A stretch of 64,000 nt of DNA, taken from Parvularia atlantis. Taxonomy: Eukaryota; Opisthokonta; Rotosphaerida. The DNA lies in NCBI GenBank assembly GCA_943704415.1, contig CALSCO010001233.1, positions 1 to 64,000 of the forward strand. Direction: 5' to 3'. Position numbers and translations under genes: made by a program. The notes below the pieces were generated by a model that was not told where the DNA came from, ran no database searches, and was given only the letters and a program-made list of their open reading frames with translations. Shown piece after piece: positions 26,469 through 35,734 of this stretch (position 1 is the stretch's first letter; each line of letters opens with the position of its first letter).

Positions 26469-28028
26469 TCACAGCTGCTCGATCTCGATCGACGCGCCCA
26501 CGTTGAGCTCGTCCACCGGGTTGTACAGCTTCGTGTCGGCCGACATCTTGAGCGTCACCGACGGTACGCTGTCCTGGCCCAGGCGCATCGCCCACGCCGC
26601 CGTGAAGCCGCCCGACGAGTCGATCTGCCCACGCCGCACGCCGTCAGAGCCGTCCGACGCTGGCAGCGTGTCGCCGCCGCGCACCTTGGCCTTGACAAAC
26701 GTCTGCCGCGCGAGCTGCCACGACCCGCCGACGGTCATCAGCGCCTGGCCGCGCTTGTCGCCGTTGGGCCACTTGAGGCCCGTGCTCGTCACGTCGACCT
26801 GGCGGGCGCGTGTGAGCCACTCAGGGGGCCCGCCTCTCTGCGCGACGCACGTCCTGCGAAAACTGGCCGCCGAGCACGACCTGGCGGTTGTGCCAGAGCA
26901 TCTGGTGGACGTACGCAAACAGGACGCGGCTGCCGTCCCCCTGCACCGAGATCTCGTAGCGCGCCGGCTGCCGTTTGTGCGCGGCCGTCAGCGTGCGGCA
27001 TGCTCGCGCGCGCGGGAGCCGCACCATCGGGCCGCCCTTGATCTCACCAACGTAGCTGACCGCAACATTCTTGACCGACAGCTTCGTGTCCTGTCCGTGA
27101 CCGCGCGCGCGCGTGCACGAGCGCAAAAAGTAAGGATAGGTCAGGGCAAACCGACGGGCACGCACGTTGAGGGCGAGCTTGGCCGCGGCGCGGTAGTTGC
27201 GGTAGACGCTGTTGGCCGCCAGCTGCGCGTTGCCCAGGCGCACGTCGTACGCGGCCTTGAGCACCGTCTCGCCGAGCTTGACCGCGCCAAACACCGACAG
27301 CCGCGTCGGCAGGGCCAGCGCGCCCGACACGGGCGACGCCGCGCACAGTCCGCACGACGTCCCGTTCACGAGCTCGTCAAAGACGCTGCGAGCGCCGACC
27401 TCTCAGCTGCCGCACGCGGGCCGTGCGCGCGCGCGCACCGCAGCTTGAGCCGGTAGTACAGCTGCCTCTCGGCCGCGGCAGCATCATACGCGGGCGGCGC
27501 GGCGCTGTCGTCGGGGCTGAAGACGTCTACAATGCCGCGCGCGTCAAGCATGCGCACGTCGACCTTGGCGTCGACGGGCTGCTCGCGGAACCTGCGCGGG
27601 CGGGCGGCCCGGGCCTGAGCACGGCGCCGTCGTGTGCGATGTGCGGCGCGCGGTCGCACCAGAGCTTGCCGCTGGCCTCGATACGGCCGGGCGCAAAGTA
27701 CGGCGGGCGCGACGAGAACGCGTGGTTCGGCAGGCCGAACTTGGCCTTGATGTCGCGGCCGGGCTCGGGGCGCACAAACAGCACGAGCGCCGACTGGTCT
27801 GTGGCGCGACCGTCCCGTCAGCCGTCCGCGGCATCGGCAGTGCGCCCCATCGCACCGTAGCCGGCTGTCAGCAGCTGCCGCACCGTCCGCCCGATCGGCT
27901 GCCGCTGGCCCGCGCGCCGTCCACTGCGCGCAGCCGTGAGCAGCGGCGGGCGGTGAGCAGTGGCACGGCGCGCACCGCGACGGCTCGACCCAGATGCTGC
28001 GCGTCAGCGCTTCGTCGATCGACGACAT
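26469..28028 (-). CDS. Putative mitochondrial outer-membrane beta-barrel protein
   Basis: Six or more exons join into a protein of about 330 residues made of alternating polar/hydrophobic strands separated by short turns, with no helical membrane segment. Examples are KLWFREQPVDAKVDVRML, ALPTRLSVFGAVKLGE, VLKAAYDVRLGNAQL and ALMTVGGSWQLARQ. The last strand (ELNVGASIEIEQL) looks like a C-terminal beta-signal, as in VDAC and Tom40. The N-terminus (MSSIDEALTRSIWVEP) lacks a cleavable leader. I cannot assign it to VDAC, Tom40, Mdm10 or Sam50. ATG at 28028, TGA at 26469. Confidence 0.5.
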
Positions 28029-28136
28029 CGATGAGCGTCCGAGCGACCGTGCGACCGAGACTCTGAGCGAAAGCAAAGTGCTTCGCCACGCATGCGCAAA
28101 CACCGGCGGGCACAAGCGGGCGCACAGAGACAGGGG

Positions 28137-28690
28137 GGGGGAGGCTCACGATCTCGAGCTGCGGATCGGCTTCGTGAGGTCGTCCGAGACGGCGCCGCTC
28201 CCGCGCCGACGACACAGCTGCACGGCGATCACGGCGAGCAGCACGCAGATGACCGCGCCCACGACCCCACGAGCGCCACGCCGATGATCTGGCCCGTCGA
28301 CAGGCCCGTTCGAGCTCGTTGTGGCCCACTCGTTCGTCATCGGGTCGCACAGCGCCGCCGCGCGGCAGAACAGCTGGCCGGGTTGATCACCTCAGATGAT
28401 CAGCACGCGCCCGTCGTGCAGCAGAGCAGCCGCAGGCTCCGTCCGTGTGATAAAGCTTCGGGCCCGTGCGCGTCCACACGTTGACGTCCGTGTCGACGAC
28501 GTCGCCGGAGTTTGTTGTCGCGGCTGCCCACGACGAGCACGCGGCCGTGGTGCAGCACGGCGCCCGGCGCACAGCACGTGCGACGTCGTCATGTCGGCCA
28601 CGCGCGTCCAGTCCTGGCCGAGCGCGCCGCGCCGCGCCGCGCCGCGCCGTCACGACGAGGTGCGCATCTCACCCGGGAAGAGTGCTCGTG
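28137..28690 (-). pseudogene. Decayed kelch/galactose-oxidase-like gene remnant with C-terminal membrane helix
   Basis: Minus-strand peptides resemble the kelch part of glyoxal/galactose-oxidase-like proteins: DWTRVADMTTSHVLC, KLYHTDGA, ALLHDGRVLII and DPMTNEW. They are followed by a membrane helix (VVGAVICVLLAVIAVQL) with a basic stop-transfer CRRR and a short cytoplasmic tail. These pieces lie in three frames with changes at about 28560, 28435, 28395 and 28290. No GT-AG or GC-AG intron explains the changes. Only the last part of the expected protein is present and no start was found. It lies between the beta-barrel gene and SEC5. Either a true pseudogene or a cluster of assembly indels would produce this. 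Confidence 0.45.
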
Positions 28691-28696
28691 TCACCG

Positions 28697-28724
28697 ATGG
28701 CTAAGCCGGCCGCGCGCGACGTGC

Positions 28725-28789
<65 letters not shown>

Positions 28790-31700
28790 GACGATCGCGA
28801 CACGAGCACGCTCACGGCCGAGCAGCAGCGCACGGGCACGTTGTGGGGCGCCCGCGCGCGCGCGCCGTTCAATCGCTGATCGACGCGTCGCCAGTGATCC
28901 AGTTCTACGGCCTGGACGTGCTCGAGCCGGACAAGTGGACGCCCACGACGACGATCCTCGACCAGATCGGGATGGGCACCGACACCGGCAGCGCGCTCAA
29001 CGTCTCGGCGCCCGCAGCGCGCGGCGGCGGGTCGCGGTCGCTGTCGTCGTCGTCGTCGTCGTCGGCAGCGGCGGGCGGTGCGGGCGACGAGGCGCAGACG
29101 AACCTGCTCGGGCTGAGCCGCGCCGCCACGAGCGTGCACCCGGCGCGGCTGCAGCGGGCGCGGGCGCAGGACGCGCGCTCGATCGTCGACGGCAGCGGCG
29201 GGGGCGACGACAGGGGTGCGACCAACTCGCGCACTCTATCTCTCGACAGCTCACAGCACGGCCCAGACGCCGGCAGCACCGACCCGACCAGCACCGACTT
29301 CAGCCCGCACGCGTACCTGGCCACGCACTACCCGAACGCGTCGTTCCAGGACGTGCGCACGGGCGCGCAGCACCTACAGACGCGGCTCGAGCAGGTGCGT
29401 CGCTTCGGCTGAAGCAGGCGGCGGCTAACGCGAGCGGGCAGCGCACCGAATACCTGCGCGCGCTCGTGCGCGACAACCTCGACCGCTTCATGAACAGCAA
29501 GGAGGCCATCGACGCGTTCTACGCCGAGCTGAAGACACACGAGCTCATCGGCGACGCCGCCGGCAGCCGCAACTTGCGCCTGACGCTCAAGGGCACGCGC
29601 GCGTGTGCTGCCTCGCCCCTGCGCGCTGCTCTGACCGCATGCGCAGACGCGGCCGACCACACGCAGACCGTCTTTGAGCCGATGCTGCAGCGGCGCATGC
29701 AGGCCGACAATCTGCGCAAGCGGCTGACATTCTATGAGCAGAACCGGTTCATCTTCAACCTGCCGGCGACGCTGCGTGTGGCGATCGCGCGAGTGGAGTC
29801 GTGCAGCGTGCACGTGCCGGCGATGCACTGACGCGCGGCGACCCGCACGCGCAGAAAAACTACGACCAGGCCGTGCGCGACTTCAAGAAGGGCCGGCAGT
29901 ACGCCACCTCAGACACGCCCGTGCGCTGCACGTGCCACCCACTGTGCGCGCGTATCGCTTAGTCGCAACTCGTGCACACGACGCAGGCGTACGCCAAGGC
30001 CTGGAAGGAGGTCCTGACGATCGTGCAGCTGCTCAAGGTCGAGCTGACGGCGACGCTGCGCGACCAGGCAGTCTCGGTGGACGTGCAGGAGCGGCTGATC
30101 GAGTGCGCACGGAGGGAAGACGCAGTGTGCGCGCACGTGCTTACGCGAGCGCAGACACCTCGTTGACCTGCAGACCAACAGCAAGGGCGAGTTTGAGGGC
30201 ACGACGGACCCCGCGTGGGACTTTCTCAGGCACGGCGCGCAGTGCCGCTGTTCCACACCGCTGACAGCCGTGCGCAGCTACCGCTATGAGGGCGTGCGGC
30301 GGCAGATGCAGGCGCTCGTGTCGACCTTCACAGCGCGCCTGTGCGAGATCGGTGCCGTCGACGGCCCATTGCGCATGCTCGCCTGCTCACCCGCGGCGCC
30401 GCAGACGCTATCCCCGTCCGCCACGACCAGAACGACCTGCGCCGGCGCCGCATCGTCAGCGTCGTGCTGCACCACCGCCTCGGCGTCTTCACGGGCGAGG
30501 GCGGCGATTTGCAGGATCTCGCGTGGAAGCGCTGGCTGTTGTTCCGGCGCCACGTCGAGCGGCTGTCGGCCGTGTTCACGGCGACGATGCCGGACCTCGC
30601 GCGCCTCGTGCGCTCGTACGTCGAGGGGCAGTTCTCCAAGGTGTGACGACAGCTGTCGCTGGCTCTGTGCTCATCTGACCTGTGACGCAGCGCCTCGGCT
30701 TTGCCAGCCGCCACCAGGGGCAGCAGTACACGAGCAATGCGCGCGGGATTATCCGCGACGTGATCGACACCTATGCCGGACACGTCCTCGCGGCGCTCCA
30801 GGCGGTCACTGCGCCGCCCAGCAACTCCGCCGTGCCCGTGGACCCGCTGCAGGCCGCGTTCATCGTCTCGCGCGCGCACTACAACGTCGTGCAGTGCTGG
30901 GACATGGTGCGCATGGTCAAGGTCGCGCACGGTGCGTGCGGCGCCTGGCCTCCTCTTGTGCGCGACTGCCGGCTCAGCGTGCGTGCGTGTCAGGTGACGA
31001 CGCGGGCGCGTTTGGCAAGCTGCGCAGCGCTCTTGTGGGCGTGATCTGCGACGCGTGGGTCAGCGGTGCGCTTTTACGGGCCGTTGCGAAGCATGCGTGC
31101 TGAGGCAGCTGCACGTGCAGAGACGCGTCGCTTCGCCGAGTACGAGCACTGGACGGCCGACACGGTGCACTGAGCGCTCAGGGGGACTGTGCACCGTGCT
31201 CACGCCCGCACAGCAGCATGGGTCGCAGACAACGTCGCTGCCGCGGCTGTTCCGCGAGTTTTCGCGCCTGCTGCTGCTGTCTCTGCGCGACATCGCCGCG
31301 TTTCAGGTGCGAGCGACACGGAATTGCAGCCGGTCTGACCGCGAGTGAGTACACGGACCGGCAGCACACGCATACATCAGACGCCCACAGCGCCGCACCG
31401 CCGCCGCCGCAGCCCATGCGCATCGTCGCCGCGCTGCGTGACCGCATCCGTGCGACGACGTTCGAGGCGCTGTCGAGCTTTGCCGACGTCCTGCACCACC
31501 TCGCCTTTGCGCCAGCCGACGCGCTCGACCTGTGCGTCCGCAGAGCCGTGCAACGGCGTCCTCACGCCACGCACACAGCTCGCTCGTCACGGCGCGCACG
31601 CGGCGCCTCGGCCAGACGCTTGTGGCCAACGTCGACGACCCCGTGCGTCCGGCCGGCCTTGCGTCGCATGCGCGTGCTCACAAGCATCGCTCGCCTGCGC

Positions 31701-32587
31701 AGTCAACCCGCGTCCTGGTCGTGCTGAGCAACGTCGTCTACATCCGCGACGTGATGCTCCCGGCGCTGCGGGCCGAGTTTGAGGCGTTCTTCCAGGCGTC
31801 GATGTCGCACGCGGCCGAGGTGCGGTGACGACTGCGGTCGCGTGTTGGACGCTCATGCCAGCGGGCACGCGCAAAACAGACGGCGCTCGCGACACTCGGC
31901 CACCTCGAGTCGCTACTCTACCAGCGCTACCTGGCGACGAAGATGAGCGGCCTGTCGCAGCTGGTTGAGCAGGGCATGCTCTGGAGCGGCGTCAACTGGC
32001 TGCAGACGCAGCGGCCTAACGGTGCGTTCCGTGCGGTTTTGCGCGCTGCTGGAGGCGCTCACGTACGTGCGCGTCGATCAGAGATCCGCTCGTACGCGTA
32101 CGAGGTGCTGATGCGCCTGGTCAAGGTGCACCACCAAGTCACCGACACGTCTCGCACGATCCTCGCACGGTGCGGCGCGCGTGTGCGGTGCCATGTGCGC
32201 GGCTCACGCTGCCGACCCAGCGTCATGGGCGACGTGCTTGGCCTGCTCGCCGTGTGCTACGCCGACGCCGTCGCGCAGATCGGCACGTTCGGCCTGGGCG
32301 GGATGATGCAGGTGCTGCTCGAGCTCGAGTTTATCCAGCAGACCCTCGCCGCGTACGAGACGCCCGACAGCCGCGGCAATTTCGCCGGGGCCGTGACGAT
32401 CCTGCGCGCGCTCACGCGTCTGCAGCCGGCTGTGGGCGCTGCGGCCAAGGGCGGGTCCAGCGAGCTCGGGCCGACCGAGGCCAAGGACCCGCCCGCGTTG
32501 CAGGCCGAACTCAAGGAGCTGCGCGAGGTGCTGCGGCAAGCCGCGCGGTTCTCCGAGGCGCAGTTCCGCTGCTTTGCGCGTGCATAG
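28697..32587 (+). CDS. SEC5: Exocyst complex subunit SEC5 (EXOC2)
   Basis: Subunit of the exocyst, which tethers secretory vesicles to the plasma membrane. The ATG at 28697 is followed by a run of about 20 Asp. The conserved region starts near 29440 with EYLRALVRDNLDRFMNSKEA and IDAFYAELKTHELIG, then QRRMQADNLRKRLTFYEQNRFIFNLP, NYDQAVRDFKKG, AWKEVLTIVQLLK and SFADVLHHLAFAP. The C-terminal rod ends with VLLELEFIQQTLAAYETPD. Order and length (about 900 residues) fit Sec5. Many introns of about 45-75 nt are needed. The first, 28848-28894, has a GC donor demanded by frame. The TAG at 32585 lies inside a 63-bp tandem duplication. Confidence 0.88.
28726..28787 (+). repeat. GAC trinucleotide repeat encoding poly-Asp
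   Basis: About 20 uninterrupted GAC codons at the start of SEC5, then EDD. A second GAC-rich run (about 35695-35732) encodes poly-Asp in the histone deacetylase. Confidence 0.95.
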
Positions 32588-32696
32588 CCGCACACGGCGC
32601 TGTTGCTGTGCTACGGCGGCGATGCATCAGAATGCTTTGCGCGTGCATAGCCGCACACGGCACTGTTGCTGTGCTACGGCGGCGATGCATCAAAAT
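32571..32696. repeat. 63-bp tandem duplication across two convergent gene ends
   Basis: Copy 1 is 32571-32633 and copy 2 is 32634-32696, both beginning GCTTTGCGCGTGCATAGCCG. They differ at two sites (GCGCTG/GCACTG and CAGAAT/CAAAAT). Copy 1 holds the last codons and TAG of SEC5. Copy 2 holds the TGA (32690-32692) of the minus-strand ZCCHC9 gene. The near identity says the duplication is recent or homogenised. Confidence 0.95.
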
Positions 32697-33629
32697 GTTA
32701 CAACCTTCTTTGGCCGGCGCACGGCCACAATGGCCGTCGCGGGCGCAGCGGGCAGGGCGGGCGCGCGCGCCGCCTCCGCCGCTGCCGCCGCCGCCAGCGG
32801 CCGTTGCTTGCTCGGGCGCTGGGCGGCCTTGCGTTGCTGCATGCGCGGTGGCGGGTCAAACCAGTCGCGACCGCAACCGCGGCGGGCACGCACGGCGGCG
32901 GCGGCTTGGAGCGCCTCGATGGTGTCGTCCGTGTCGGCGTCGCGCGCGCCGCCCGTGTCCATCGACAGCGTGATCTCGCCGCGCGCCGCCTGCTGCACGA
33001 CGCAGTCCTTGGCCAGATGCGCCTTCGAGCCGCACTTGTTGCACTGGCCGCCTGCGCTGCGGGGCGTCAGCGGCCGTTGCGCGTGCCGGCGACAGCTGAC
33101 GACGCGCCCTGAGGGTAGACGCCGTGCTCATTACTGGCGCAGGCCGATGCCAAATGCCCCGTCTGGCCGCAGACGAAACAGCGCGCGAAGCGGAAGCCGG
33201 CTGGGTGCATGCATGAGCGTGGCCGAGCACGGCGACCGCGCGACACGCACGCTTCGAGCAGGCCTTGCTCGTGTGCTCGGTCGAGCCGCAGCGGTAGCAG
33301 AAGCCGGCGCCAGCCACGTCCGGGCAATCCTCGAGCACGTGCCCCGTGCGGCGGCAGTTGAAGCAGACCTTCGCCGGATGCCCAGATGCCGATGCGATGA
33401 GCAGCAAGCAGCACATCTGTCAAGCGCGCACCAGCTCGCTCGCACGCTGCCGCACGCGGCGCATCCGCCGCTGCTCGCTGCGCAGCTGCGCCTTGGCCGC
33501 CTGATGCGCCGCCTCGGGCGCGCCGCGCCGGCGCTGCGGCAGGCCGGCCGCCGGCGCCACGCGCAGCTCGGCCCACGGCGTCGCGGCCTGTGCCCCTCGA
33601 GGCGCGGCCATCTTGCCCGCGCGTGTCAT
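32690..33629 (-). CDS. ZCCHC9: ZCCHC9-like CCHC zinc-knuckle protein
   Basis: Nucleolar/RNA-binding protein family with four CCHC knuckles. The joined exons read VCFNCRRTGHVLEDCP, GFCYRCGSTEHTSKAC, RCFVCGQTGHLASAC and QCNKCGSKAHLAKDC. The linkers match ZCCHC9, especially FARCFVCG and the SNEHGVYPQGG spacer. The N-terminus is basic and coiled (EAAHQAAKAQLRSEQRR). The tail is Ala/Arg-rich, ending PKKVVTF. In animals ZCCHC9 is linked to rRNA processing. ATG at 33629. Four short introns are inferred. The donor before the last knuckle may be GC rather than GT. This is a host gene and not a retroelement Gag: there is no capsid, protease or RT nearby. Confidence 0.85.
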
Positions 33630-33731
33630 ACTTCTAGGCGTTTCCTTCGAAATGCATCTTATCTGCCACGTGGCACGTCGTCACTTTCGTCCGCCTCTCG
33701 TTCACGCGCCTCTTCTCGTCGACCCCGCGCC
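33630..33731. promoter_or_regulatory. Divergent promoter with CACGTG palindrome
   Basis: 102 bp between ATGs at 33629 (-) and 33732 (+). It contains the 10-bp palindrome GCCACGTGGC at 33665-33674, an E-box/G-box of the bHLH-type site. It is the only striking element in this short shared promoter. Confidence 0.55.
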
Positions 33732-34652
33732 ATGAAGTCGGCCACGGCCCTCGTCGTCGTCCTCGCCCTCGCCCTCTGCGGCCTCGCCCTCGCCACCGTC
33801 CCCGCCGCACAGGGTGCGCCACCGCTCGCCTCTGTCGTGGTCGTGTGTGTTTTTTTTTTTGCCGCTGACACGGCGCCGCTGTCGAGCAGCCAACGCCAAC
33901 GCCAACGCCGCCAGCGCCCCCACCGTCGACGTCGACGCGCTGTTCGAGCAGTACCTCAAGCTCAAGGGCAAGCTGGCGCAGCTTGATGCGCCCGCCGACC
34001 CCGCCGCGCCCGCCACCGACGTCAAGACGCACGCCAAGGCGCGTGACGCAACCACCCCCGCGCCGCACGTCGCCCATTACTGACGCCGCCGCTGCCGCCG
34101 CCCGCCTCGCAGAACGTGCACAAAGTCGAGGAGAAGCGCGCGGCCCTCGCGGCGCTCGAGCAGCAGCTGGCCAGCCTCAACGTCGACGTCGTCGCCAAGC
34201 AGGCCGAGCGCCAGCAGCTGGCCGCGGCCGCCGCGCAGGAGGAGGCGCTCAACGTGCAGTTCCAGCAGGCGTGGATCAACAAGCTGCGCGCCGACGGCCG
34301 CGCCGCCGAGGCCGACCGCGTACGCCGCCGCGCCCACTCGCCGCGTGCCCGTATGGCTCACGCGCATCGCGCGCGCCCCACAGGAGACCGAGAAGCTCGC
34401 CGGCATCAAGCACCGCAAGGCCATGCTCTCGCCCGCCGAGAAGGCCAAGGACAAGATCGCGCGCCTGCAGCTCAAGCTTGAGCGCGAGCAGTACCGCGTC
34501 TCGTGGCTCGAGCAGGCCGCCAAGCAGCAGCAGCAGCAGCAGGTCGCCGCGCCAGCGGGTGCGTTTGTTTTCGCCTGAGGTGGCCACCTGCGCGCCCACA
34601 CTGACGCCCAGCGTGCATGGACGACCACGACGCGCCCAGTGTGAACGCATGA
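33732..34652 (+). CDS. Secreted coiled-coil protein, unknown function
   Basis: Not recognised. The first exon is a strong signal peptide (MKSATALVVVLALALCGLAL, cleavage after about residue 22). The mature chain has an Asn-Ala repeat, VDVDALFEQYLKLKGKLAQL, and then a long Ala/Glu/Gln-rich coiled coil (VEEKRAALAALEQQLASLNV, later KAKDKIARLQLKLEREQ) ending in poly-Gln. The second intron (34039-34112) has a GC donor, AAG|GCGCGTG, which frame requires. The last intron (34560-34612) leads to a short exon ending APSVNA and TGA at 34650. An alternative last exon around 34815-34959 (ending SGASKKAKKARK) is possible. It could be an extracellular, ER-luminal or vacuolar structural protein. Confidence 0.6.
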
Positions 34653-35098
34653 CTGCGGCAAGAAGTGGCTGCGAAAAAGGTGCACGCTCGCGTGCTGTGG
34701 GGGCATTCGCCAGTCGTGCTCACGCCGCTCCGTTGCCGCAGAAATCCGGCCGCACTGAGGCCCAAAAGTCTCCATTTTGTCATCATCATCCGTCGTTGTC
34801 GCCCCGCTGTCTGTGCACCCGTCCGCGCCCGCCTCGCCCTCGCCCTCGCTGCTGCGCGTCGACGCCGCGCCGTTCACCCGCCCGATCATCGTCTTCCCCT
34901 CGCCGCTGCCGCCCGCGGGCAGCGGCGCCAGCAAGAAGGCGAAGAAGGCGCGCAAGTGAGCTCGATGTACCGTGTGCGACTGTGCATTGATGCGCATTTA
35001 CCGCTGCGGCGCCGTTGAAGAGAAAATGGAGAGAAGTGGGTAATTAGGCCTACAGTACACCACCGAGTGAGGGGTTAGTACAGAGGTGCCGGCCTTCG
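34653..35098. other. Intergenic region with an unassigned short open frame
   Basis: About 450 bp. An open frame at 34777-34959 codes for a Ser/Pro-rich peptide with a basic end. It may be a stray exon of the coiled-coil gene or noncoding. The rest, including the AT-richer 35018-35090, presumably holds the promoter of the histone deacetylase. Confidence 0.35.
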
Positions 35099-35697
35099 AT
35101 GTCGCACCACAAGGACGACGACGATGCAGCGGGGACGGCGACGCACGACGGCGACGACAGGGACACTGACGCCGGGACGGCGGCGTACGAGCGTGCGTGC
35201 GTGGCGGTCGGGGCCGATGACGTCGGGGCGGTGGCCGGCGGCGACGATGCGGGCGATGCGGCGCGTCTCAACGCGGCGGCGGCGATCGCGTACGACAGCG
35301 ACGGCGACCCGCCGCGCGTCGAGATGGACTCGCACGAGGTCATGGCCCTGCTCGCCGACGCCGACGAGCCCGGCGCGCTGCTGCTGGGCGCCGCCGCCGC
35401 CGGCGAGGCCCGCGAGCTGGCGCTCACCCGCGACGTCTTCGCGCACCACCACCAGCACGCGGCCGGCTTCATCGCCGCCGGCACCGTCGCCCCGGCCGCG
35501 CTCAGCAGCGACGGCGGCGATGGCGCGGCGCCCGGCGAGCAGTCCGCGGCGAAGCGGCCCGCCGGCGACGACGCGGCCGCGCCGCACGTCGCGCACAAGA
35601 AGCACAAGAAGCGGCACAGGAGCGCTCTCGCCGCGCTCGTCGGACCCGACCTGGACGACGAGGACGACGGCGACTTCAAGGCCGGCGCGGACGATGA

Positions 35698-35734
<37 letters not shown>

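Noticed and set aside
32690-33629. Zinc knuckles suggesting a retroelement Gag
   Set aside because: The four knuckles and their linkers match ZCCHC9. There is no reverse transcriptase, protease, integrase or terminal repeat nearby, and the gene has host introns.
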